From the NCBI RefSeq assembly GCF_041260155.1, contig NC_091932.1, positions 8,833,304-8,897,303 on the forward strand: a DNA stretch of 64,000 nt. The letters run 5' to 3'. This document shows positions 13,601 through 25,900 of this stretch, one piece after another; the stretch's first letter is position 1, and each line of letters starts with the position of its first letter. The notes beneath the pieces were generated by a model, which was not told the origin of the DNA, did no database searches, and saw nothing but the letters and a program-made list of their open reading frames with translations. The position numbers were made by a program, and so were the translations under genes. The stretch comes from Ptychodera flava. Its lineage: Eukaryota > Hemichordata > Enteropneusta > Ptychoderidae.

Positions 13601-16600
13601 CAGACGAAGTAGCGTTTGTACACGGGAAGATTAAAACCGAACCTTTATACGTTATTCAATTGGCTGTCACGTGTTGTTCATATTAACACAGATTACACTT
13701 ATTCAAATGACAGTATTAGCTAGGCTTTCAGCTGATATATATTTTAATGAGGTTTAAAGCTCAGTTTTTGCAGAGAAGTCAATGTTAGCAAGAGTCAAGT
13801 ACTTCATCCGGGACATTTATGTATTATATATTTTGAGATAGAAAGACATCCTCACAGTATAAAGAGATTCGAATCTTACAGATCCTGTTAAATGTAACAG
13901 TACGCAATGAAAATCAAACTCGCAACAAAAGGAAATCCATTTCATCTGAAAACTTCAACGAGACTTTTGTTGATACCTCTATGATCTTGGGTAAGAAAAG
14001 TAATAAGGCTCTGCGACTCGGGCGATACTATTCAAATATAACACAGACATCAACCGTGGGAACGTGTTTTCTGTAGGACAGTATAAAACTAAGAGACCAT
14101 TCTTGGAGACTTAGACTTCGATTTCACATAGTTAAACTTAAAGGTAATAGAAATCAGAAAAGGTTTATTTACAGAGGAAAGTGGCATTACCAAATGGACA
14201 GTTGCCGGCCAAAGAGACTGGGAAATAGTCATGTCATAATAATGTTCCCTGTAAAATTGAACGTGTCTATGGTTAGTGAGGCAGTAAAGTTGTGGGAAAA
14301 TAATAATATTTCGTTTCCTTATTAGGCATACAAAGCGTTTTGGACGCACATTTTTGATTTGCTAATTTTTGCAATACCTTGCTGGCACGCTGCTTGTCCG
14401 GAATTTGTTTGAAGCTTGTTAAGTTGATGAATTTTTCATCAATTTTTTTTGGGTCGAAAATGATAATTTAGTAACACGATTGGAACTAATTTGAGATAAT
14501 AGGATCTTTTTATTTTTCGAATTTCTTAAATGTGTTAGATGCCCTATAGCGGAATATTGCAATATTTTAAGTTACACATAAAAATAAGTGTATAACTTAA
14601 AAAGAAAAGCATATTAGCCGACATTTTCAGATTAAACAGACATAACTTCACCATCCAATTGTCACAAATTAGTTCTAATCGTGTTTAATTCTTTCAATAA
14701 CAATCACCTAAACATTACCTTTGTTTGAAATTCAAAATGGCCGATACCCTTAATTTGACAGTATGTCATGATTATAATTCAAATAGGGATTGCGGCCATT
14801 CAAATTTAGCTAACGTTCAGGTGATTTGTTTCTCTACTTATGCAAAAAATGTTTGGTCACATGTAAAGACGAAGGCTTCTGTAACGAATACCTCGACACC
14901 GAAGTTGTTAGAGCAGGCCGAAGACAAAATTAAGTCAACGTATTGACCGAACTATTAGCATTATTACGCAGAACAGCTAGAAAGTAACCTCGATATCAAC
15001 AGCGAAACAATTATAAATACTTAAAAGCTAGCGAAAATGAATCTGACAGTAGAGAAGACAGGCGACTATATATGAGACATTATGAATGAAACTTTCAAAA
15101 ATGAAAGAAGCTCCATTTTACAAAGCGAAAAAGGACTACTTATATTGGTACAACTCATAGTTTTTATACTTTCTAGGCAAACAAGACCTAAGAATAACTT
15201 ACTCGCATGGAATCCGGCAATCACAGTCCAATTTCTGTGTTTGAAACAGATATCTAATGAATTGTCTACAGGTATCTGTCAAAAGCAATGAGAAGCAAAA
15301 TACATCGGCCGTTATTCAATGCTCCAAGGAGGTAGGCCTTATACTTGATTGAAACTCAATTGTGTAGATAAATAAAGCTGTCAGATAGGATACTCTCTCG
15401 GGCCGAAGCTTGCTTTGTAATTTTTTAATATTTAGGTTCGAGTATTGCTTTTTTCTTCCAGACAGTGCTTTTACAAAGGAGATATTTAGTAATACTTCTA
15501 ATATTCCAATATTTTGGGTCATCAATATTCTTTTCGCAAAGAATTGAACTGTGGGAAAGAACTTGAGAATGCTGTGCCAAAATCGAACAATTCTGCAAAT
15601 ATAGATAATGCCAGAGAGTTCAGTTGCTTCATATAGTTTGTGAAGAGTCCCCAGTGAAAACCCTGCAGATTTCATAAACGAACATTTGCTCTTCATGATC
15701 GCAATTTTTCAGTGGGGAAACTATCTTGTTAAGCATGAGCGTCAATGACCTTGCAAATATTATCTACCAAAAGAGTCGTTCAAGCAATTCTCCGTGTGTT
15801 TGTGTGTACAATATGGTATGGACAACATTTGAAATTCACAAAGGCACCATATCCTTATGGTGCCTTTGTGAATTTCAATTTTGAGTATATAGCTGTATCA
15901 TCTTAACATCGAAAAGTTTGTAACGTCAAATTCTTTGCGAAACAAAAGCCCGAATTGCATTCCAAATGTTTATTTATACATTTGCAGTACTTGCTGACGT
16001 ATCCATAATTTGTGACGATTCTAATGCTGGAAAATTTAAGTAAGACCCGAGCTTTGTCAATGACATGACCCATTGTTGTTTAGACGCCGGTTGCGGGATA
16101 TATAAATGTATGATTGCTGGTTCTGCTTTTATATTAACTATTAATAAACCAAATTTGATAATTATTTGTACCTTGTGTGATGTTCGTGATAAGACACTGA
16201 GGCTCTCCCATAATATACGAGTCTACGCATTTGCAGTACTTCAGCATTTGACGTTGAACACACGTATTCTGGCAAGCCTGTCAAATTATCAGAATAAATT
16301 GTCGAAAGATGAGCATCCGGACAGCAGAAAGTGAGTGCAGGTAAGGAAATTTGCTCTATCTTCTATTACGGTTACATTTGTGTATATGGGATGACACAAG
16401 TTTTCAGACATTCATTTGGAATTACATCGCCTGAATCTTAAGAAGTATTTATATAATTGCTTACTCGAAAACCCTCCGCTATACTAAAGTTTTAGAATTA
16501 CTCAATAAAGCTGCAGTATTTCCAAGAATGGCAATATTGTCATGACTTTCATAGTCCTGAAAAATTGACAAAGACCATTGTCATTGTGTCCAACGACGTC

Positions 16601-19600
16601 ATATGCAAAGCAGGCTAAAAGACAAAAGCCCCCAAAGATATTGACAGCTGGCCAGGGGTCACCATGAATACGTAATGAAGCTTCACTACGCAGAAATCGC
16701 GGTGTCAAGCCCTTCTTAACCGGTCAAATCCTCTTGGCATTTCCTCTCATGCCTTGCAGTGTTCAACGTTTCGTTTGTATGGACGGTAGACGTTGCAAAC
16801 GCTTCAATTTAAGAGACTGCCCGATCATCCTGGGTTCATCAACTATACCGGCGTTAAAAATCCGAGTGTCGACTAGCTTTCCAACATTACGCAGTGGCCA
16901 GTGCCGTTGTTTTATATTCATCGGCCATGCCACATGCGTACGGCTCCAATACACCGTTGCCCCTACATCAGTCCTTTCTACCCAGCTTCCTATGTACCAC
17001 CATATATGCTGTAGTGGGTATTTAATTGCAAAGATTCATAGGTAAATGAATCGTTTTACTTGTCACACTATGACTGAGGTAATGACCTTCGGGGAGCTAC
17101 GCGAATGTATGAACTACGTGAACTCTGCGTGATCGACCCATTCATATAAAAGTTGCGCCCTTAGTGGCGCGTCAAACTTAGAAATGAGGGCCATTCGAGA
17201 TTTAATTGTTCAAAGGCGCGTCCTAGAATTAACTTTTGCAATTAGTGCGATAGTACACTACCAAGTCTACGGTTCTGCAATGTCTATATAGCGTGTGAGG
17301 GGAGTGTGATCTGGGGAACGCAAAGGAGGTTATCCACATATATGAATTTAGGACACGCCCGCTGTCAGTAATGACTGCTGACGTCATTGTTTTTCCCACT
17401 GAAGCAATTCGCTGTGGCGATGTGTAGACACGCAAGGCTCCAAAAATTGGTAGTTTTCCGCGATTTATTTTATTTTCCTGGTACTTTTTCTCTGAACAAC
17501 CGTACGCGTCATTCCAGGCCGAAATCATCACTAGGTAACAAAGTATGCCCATGTTTAGGCTCGTGCATGTTTAATTATCAAATGCCATAGCCTAGAAGTA
17601 TCAAAACATGGGGGTTTTTTTTGCGTTTTTCTCGAATTCAATGTGTGAATGAAGTACCCTTCTTTGGCACCTCGTCAATTCGCGCTCACAAACACTAGCT
17701 GTTTGAAATTCACACCGTCCATTGGAAACATGATGAACTAAAAATCCGTGTGTGGGATTTCCTTTATATGCCTTTGTTTCTTTTTTTTAATGCGCTCTTA
17801 AAGGTGTTGAACGAAAGTGCTTTTCAAGGAATTTTAATTATCACGCCACATAATTTGAATGGAGCCTCCGAGAAAAAATCGCAGACATTGTTTTGAAGGA
17901 TATTGTCAATGAAGAAATTCCAACCGGAAATCTTGCGGCGTGTTTGCATAAGGCGTGAAAAACCGGTTTTTTGAAGGTTCAGCAAAACGCTTGTCACATG
18001 ACTCTTTTGCAAATAATGACCGTGTACTGTACTTGGTCGGATAGCTCTATATCAGGGCTTTCAGAAAATGTATACTTTATAGGGGTTTGGGACGTGTTCA
18101 ATTGAGAAAAAAATATAAATCTGAAAGTGTCTAAAAGGTATTTATCATCCTTAAGTGAGCAAACATTTCAATACCTACCAACACGCTATAGACATGGTTA
18201 TACCCATACAAATTATCAGAGTTTGTTCCACATTTTCCATAGGGTTCCGTTCTCCGATGAATATGTTTCTGTACAGTATTCGAAAGTCAAAAATAGATTG
18301 GAAAAATATAATTGAGTTTTGACATTAATTTATGGTATGTAGGCCCTATGTATGTATGTATGTATGTATGTATGTATGTATGTATGTATGTATGTATGTA
18401 TGTATGTATGTATGTATGTATGTATGTATGTATGCATGTATTTCACAGATGTACAAAATATGTAACAAATGTTTAAAAATAAAGACAGCCTGTTGACAAG
18501 CTTGTCAGTTTTCCCCGTAATGCATGTATAATATACTTTCCGGGTTGACTCGAAGCCGCGAATATGCGAATATGGAGGTTTATATGGAAGGTTTCTACTT
18601 ATACCGTGGAGTAATAGAGAAAGGTAACGTTGGCCTTTGACCTAAAGCTCTTCATGCACTGCCTAAAATACTCGGCACTGCTTAAAATACTCTGCCTAAA
18701 ATACTTGGCACCCTTAAAATACTATCTCACTTTTTCGTAGAGGGAGCAAGCAAGGGATTCGGACATTTGTAAACATCTGATAAAATTATTTCACCCCTGT
18801 CACCTTTTGACATTAGATTCTCAAAAGGCCATCAAGTTTTTTATCTAAGCTTACATTCAGTCCGGTATTTTTTATGTATTTAGTAATTAACTTTGGTGAG
18901 CCTAAGGTAGTAGATATGGGTTTCCCTGGATACGGTTTTATAGACCCACGTCATAGGCCTCTCAAAAATCCCAGGCTGTTTGGACTTTTCGTCAAACAGC
19001 CTGGATCAACAAAAGTCTTAACCGCTCCTAACAGCGAAAACTGAATGGATTCTTTGACCATGCAAGAATTTTTTTCCATCTCACCTCTCTTATCCCGATT
19101 GAAGTAACTGTACCGGGCATTATTGTTATTCCCTCATCTTGAGGAAGTACGCTGGCGTCAAGAGGGCTAATATTCACCCTTGTTCCTGCATTGCGTCCAT
19201 AAATACTTATGTATTCGTTTTGTTCCAGAAACAATGTCAGTCTCAAACCTGCATGGAAGACATGAAACCATACAAAGGCATATTTTACTCCCGTTTGTGT
19301 TGTTGATGTCATAAGGAAGTAGGAGAAGAATGCATCATGGTCAATACCTGGCAATGTTTACTGAAATGACATACAGTCTACAGTTACTATCTTAACCCTC
19401 GTAAAAGGTTTCTAATATTTCGCTGCATTACAGACTAGAGATTCAAAACCAAGATGGAGAAAAATACTGTAACAGCATCTAATGGGTTTTAGACACAATT
19501 TGTTTATTCACTGAATATTTGTGCTCATGGAAAAGTTGAAATCATTTCGATAATTCAAACTCTGTCACACTGGTATTAGTCGGTGGGGCTTATCATGTTA

Positions 19601-22600
19601 TGTGATACTGAAAACTAAACGTAGTTGTTTTCTCACATTCAGACGCATAATAATCCATGCAATGAGAAAACGTCACTCACCATACAGCGCCCCCTGTCGT
19701 TTAGCATCTCGTAACACTGTGCCTCCGCGACCATGGTTGAATTTGAAACAGTTGCCGTAGTGATCGTCTTGGAACGTTGAAAATTCACTGTAAACAATGA
19801 TAAGGAGTATGAAAATGCGTTGATAATTTTAAAAGACTAACAATTCACTCTTCTAATTTTAAAAACTGCGCTTTCATTAAAATACAGGCATTTGATGTCA
19901 AGATTTATGATGAAGCTTCCAAGTAATTCACTTCAGACGTCATGGACAAATTAAAAGTTCAACTATCAAACCTGTCGTGCCCTTTAAATTTTGTTCACGT
20001 TTGTGACTTGGGTCACTCAGGCTGTCAAAACATCGAGTAAGTTTCATTTTTGAAAGAGTAGAACGGGACATATCACTTTTGGAGTAATCAAATTATTCAT
20101 GTTTGAGTCAGCACCGTGTGCAGCCCAGTGCCAAAACCACAGGTGGCCCACACACTATTAATAAGCTTATTATTGAGTTTTTCTGAGATTTCCCTACCAG
20201 TTCCTCTCCTTTTCTTCATGCTCTGAGTGATTGTAGTAAATAAAACTAAATGACTATATAGCCTAACCTAGCCTCTTGACTCTTTATTTATTTTACACCC
20301 CATTACAAGGATGTTTATCTCTAACATACACACATCTTGTAATTTATTAGTCAACACAACTAATTATGCTAATCCGTGGATTCATCAGGGATTTTATGGG
20401 GTGGTCAACATCGCGAAAGATAGGAACGGTTACTAAAACTCCTTTTTAATTAAATCTCTATCTTTCCAATGTTGACAACCCTTGATAAGTCCACGGATTA
20501 GCATAATTAGTTGTGTTGACGAATCAATTACAAGATGTGTATATGAGAGATAAGCGTCCTTGTAATGGGGTGTTGAATGAATAAAGAGTCGAGAGGTTTG
20601 GTTAGGTTATACAACCATTTATTTTAATTACTCCGATCTGTCAGAGCATGGAGTCTCTGCTACCTACATGGTCAGAGCATGAAGCCACAGTCCCTATATC
20701 CATAGAGGGACTGTGTGAAGAAAAGGACAGGAATTGATAGAGAAAACTGTGAGAAAAACTCAACAATAAGCTTATTAATAGTGTCTGGGTCGCCTGTGCC
20801 AAAACCTGATATAATGACGCACTTTATTTAAAGCTACAAACCTGACGTTATCGAAAATAATTAAATTTCCCTTAATATAAAAGGCGTTTTTAAACGATTT
20901 CTTTCGTTTTAACCTAATCTGGAACTAGACATTTTTTTTCGGTGCCCAAGTTGCCTAGGAAACACGGAAGTAAAATTCAATTAACTAACATATTTACCTG
21001 GGACTGCATGACTTTTCGTCGTACGTACACTGCAGAATGAAATCTTCGGCTTGATGACCATATATTGCGATTTCCTCCCTCGTCAACTTTAAAACTCTCC
21101 GCAGATCACTGTAATCAGGAGTTGAACTAAATGTTTTGAAACCATACCAGTCAGGAGGGACCTCTCCCTTGACAACGCCACTGAACCCGTTGTCCTTGTA
21201 GTAACCATTTTCAAATTCACTCAAGATCTCAGGAGTGACACCACTTATGTCTAAAAACTGCTCGGTAACAGTTCTTAGGCTAATGTTTTCACCTGGGTAC
21301 AATGGAAATAAATAAGGTTTTGTTCGCATGAGTAGTAACATGATTTTAAAAATCTTTAATTATTATTGTATTGTATGAATAACACCAATTCGATGTCCTG
21401 AGTAAACAAACGCTCGCTCTGGCTACGGCAAAATAGTTATAAACCAGGGGCGGGCAAAGAATGTTACCATCAAAACTGAATGCTTTTAGATAATAGATAA
21501 AATGGGTTGAAGCGAACAAAATAATTTATTACAAGAAGGAACAATGAGAGAAACAAAGTTGTTCATGTAGTGCTTTCAGAACGGCCCTGTCGAAATACGG
21601 CATGACAAGAGGTCTCGCATTAAAGGTATACTGTCACCTGTTCCAATTTTGCCACAGTTACTACGGAAAGAGAAAATCTAACCAATCACATATTTTAAGC
21701 GGGTGGCCGCTTTTTAAAAACTGCGCCCTCACATTGGCATTTCGAATACCAAGGAACACCCCTTTGACCATATATGAACATATTCAGATTACAGGTGACT
21801 GTATAACTTTAATGTAGTATACGCCACGAAAGTGAAAGACTTAAACTTTTGCTCAAAGTTTCATCCATGAAACAATCAACCATTCTCTCACAAACTTAAG
21901 TATAAAAAAGCAAGGGATATCCGTAAAAGTTTGGTACGAGTGAAACAAGTTATCTAACACTTAGCAATGCCTGAACTATAAAATGACCACCATTGTGTTA
22001 AGTCTTAAGGGAACTATAACATTTTCGGCTTTCAAAATAATAAGACAGCAGTATACGTAAAACTGTACCGGGTCGATCGAAAAAACTTGGGATGGGGTGC
22101 TCAAACTTGTAGGGAAAATCTGTGCATAGAATTTATAATAATATTTTCTGCAGCCTAGCTGCTCTTACAAACAAGATATATTGACTGTTTACCGGAAAAA
22201 GGTAATTGTGGAAGTATGAAGGCAATCACAACATCGGTAAAAACTTGGGAAAACATGCTATGGAAGACAAAACAAAGTTGTCTGCTTTCAGACACCCCTC
22301 CGGGTGTAAAAGAGATGACTTTCTGTATATAAACAGCTATTGTTCCTCCCTTTAGACTATAATGATACATTATCAGTTGTTCTTACAAAACTAGAAGCTG
22401 CAGATGCTGGTGCTATCAGCTTATTCAACTATGTCGATATGCTTTACAGGGCTAGGCAATCAATATAAATCGTTGTAAACTTGCAAACATGTGTTCAGAT
22501 TCATTCGAGTTGTAAAATATCTAACACATTCCATATTGTTGTTCTTAGCTTTGAATATTCGACCCAACATTAAAGGTGAGTAAACAGATCAAAAATGCAA

Positions 22601-22875
22601 AAGGAATGAAGGAATATTCTATTTTTTTCTTGTGGAAGTAGTTTAAATTCATGATAATTACGTTATCTATACCTGTGCTTGTCGTCGTGCAATCAACCTC
22701 GTCACTACCATCGGCACAGTTTTGTATGGTATCACATATTGCATATTGGTATACACATTCTCCCGAACCACATTCTCGGTACTCATCTGGGGAGTTGTTG
22801 TTCTCATCTAAGCACGAGTCGAGAAAGGAGAGAGTCCGTTTCTTAAGTTCCAAAGATTACAATACGTACATGCAT

Positions 22876-22910
<35 letters not shown>

Positions 22911-25900
22911 CGTACGTACGTATGTATGTATGTATGTATGTATGTATGTATGTATGTATTTATGTATGTATGTATATATGTATGTATGTACGCACGCACG
23001 CACGTACGTACGTATGTATGTATGTATGTATGTATGTATGTATGTATGTATTTATGTATGTATGTATATATGTATGTATGTTTCAAACATAACTCCATGT
23101 TTATAAATTTTTTGTCAACTTGTAGATCTCGTGATATAGTAGATAACTTTCTAGACATTCACATTGCTACGAAGTAGCATAGAAACATTGTAGCAGGACG
23201 ACAGACGAAGAGACAGACAGACAGACAGACAGACTGAATGAATGAATGACTGACATACAGATATACACAAATGCACACTTAAAGCGCAGTGGTCGTCTCG
23301 CTGCGCATGCTCCTGAGGGGGTCCCCCCTTGTTGAGATTGTTGTGATTGGTGGCGCTGCTCTGTGTAGCGACACGGTCTGCTGCTGTCTCACGTTTTTGG
23401 TGTATTTCATTATTTAGTGGATGCTGTTTTTTGTGTTTTATGCTACCAAGGATGGATACAAAGCGTAAGTTAATAGTACTATGTATGCTGCTGCTTGTTA
23501 TATCAGTTGCTGTCTTAGCAAATGGAGAATTTTACCACAACCACACAACGGCAGGCTACAATACAACATGGCCGAGCTGATTACCATAAGGAAACACCTT
23601 CCGTCAAACTACCGTTGCTTTCTACCTAATGACCTACCGAAAGAAATGAAAGTGAGAAGGAGAGGTAAAGAGGCGGCATGAGACAGAGAACTCGCAAAAG
23701 AAAGTATAAACCATTTCTCCCAACTCTAGTTATTGGAAATGTGCGATCGCTGAATAATAAGGTTGACGAAACCTGGCTCAATGATTCCATTAACGACACA
23801 CAAGTACGTATCGATAATTTCCAGTTAATACGTGGACATAGAACTAAATCGTCTGGTAAGAAGAAAGGAGGCGGAGTATGTGTTTACATCAATGAAAAGT
23901 GGTGCCACCCTAATAACGTCCACGTGAAGGTACGGACTTGTACTCCTACTGCTGAGATATTAACCATTGCATTAAGACCATATTATTTACCAAGAGAGTT
24001 TTCCCATGTTATTTTGACTATTGTCTACATACCACCCAGTGCCAATGCTAATTCTGCTGTGGATGCTATCAGCAATACCATTCAAGATATGGAGAAAAAT
24101 GCGCCCGATGTGCTCCACATAATAAATGGCGATTTTAATCATTGTACATTGAAAAAGTCTACAAATAGTTTCTGTCAATATGTGCATTGTCCAACACGAA
24201 ACGACAAAATTATTGATTTATGTTATACTAATGTTCACGATGCTTATTCATCCCGTCAGCTTGCTCCACTTGGTTATTCAGATCATAACCTGATACACCT
24301 TGTCCCCAAATACATTGTTCAAAGAGAACCTGTCAAAACAATTACCATAAAACAGTGGTCACCTGACGCAATTGAGACTTTACGCACCTCACTGTAATGT
24401 GCAAACTGGGAGCTGTTCATTAATACTGCCACTTCATTAAATGAACTGGTTGAAACTGTTGGGGCATATATCACATTCTGCGTTGAGTCTGTTGTGCCAA
24501 ATAATAAGGTTAAATTATTTCCAAACAACAAACCTTGGATAACGAAAGAGGTTAAGGAAGTTATCAACTGGAAAAGGCGTATCTACGCGAAGAAGGATAA
24601 AGATCAACTGAAAGAAGTGCAGAGGAAAATCAAGTACATTATTCGGATTGAGAAGGCTAAGTACAAGCGGAAATTAGAAGAAAATTTCAAAGTAAATAAT
24701 ATGAAACGCGTTTGGGCCTCAATGAAACTCATGAGTGGTTATGCCGGTAGAAACAATAACTCGAACACATCTTTACCCAATGCATCACTTAATTATGTGA
24801 ACGATCTTAATTTATTCTATAATAGGTTTGACAATCATGATTTCAGTCGAGAACTGGATGATTTGAAAAAAAGCATGTAACTCTGATGGCGAAGTTGTTT
24901 TTAGTACTACGAAGAAGAAGTTAGGCAGTTATTCTCAAAAGTAAACCCCAATAAAGCTGCCGGTCCTGAGTCGATCTCCCCTCGTATTTTGAAATTATGT
25001 GCGAATTAGATAGCTTACGTGTATTCTATGATTTTTAATTTGTGTTTCACGGGGAAATCTGTTCCATCGAGCTGGAAGAAATCATTCATTGTCCCGGTTC
25101 CAAAAAAGAACACTATCACCTGTATGAATGATCTCCGCCCTGTTGCGTTAACATCAACTGTTATGAAAGTTTGTGAACGCATTTGTTCTCAAGCAACTGA
25201 ACACCCTGGTTTCACAGTTTATTGATCCATTACAATTTGCATACAGGCGAAACAGAAGTACAGATGATGCTATCCTGTATGCATTACACAAGATTTATTC
25301 TCATTTAGATAAGCTTCACAGCTCTGTTCTAGTGCTTTCAACACTATTCAGCCTCATCTGTTGGGTCGGAAATTAATGCAAATGAACATACCAGCGCCAA
25401 TGATTGCATGGATCATTGATTATCTTACAAGTAGGGCACAGTGTGTTAGGTTCAACTCATTATTATCATGTAATTTTCTCGAATACGGGAGCTCCACAAG
25501 GAACAGTATTAGCACCGTTTCTTTTTACCCTTTACACAGCTGATTGTAGATCTTCCAAAGCGACATGTCCTTTAATCAAATTTGCTGATGATTCTGGCAT
25601 GATTGGATTAATTGATCGTGATGACGAAACTGATTACCTCCATGAGATAGACCGTTTTGTCAACTATTGCGATAAAAATTATTTAATTTTAAATGTTGCT
25701 AAGACAAAGGAATGATAATTGATTTTCGAAGAAAACAAAGTGATCCTGCGCCAGTTACAATCAAGGGTGAAGTAGTAGCAAGAGTTGATACTTACCAGTA
25801 TCTACGTCTTGTTATCGATAATAAGCTTAAATGGTTACATCACATTGATTTTATCATTAAGAAACTTAATTCCAGGTTATATTGTTTAAAGCCATTGCTC

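Noticed and set aside
15316-15696. 126-codon minus frame
   Set aside because: AT-rich, no domain, inside a channel intron and without a fitting splice phase.
16734-17045. 103-codon plus frame with several cysteines
   Set aside because: No recognised family, and an equally long frame lies on the opposite strand; probably repeat-derived or chance.
22651-23177. Tyr/Val/Cys/Met and Thr/His/Ile repeat frames
   Set aside because: Products of a 4-base microsatellite; the same applies at 27134-27383 and 58097-58432.
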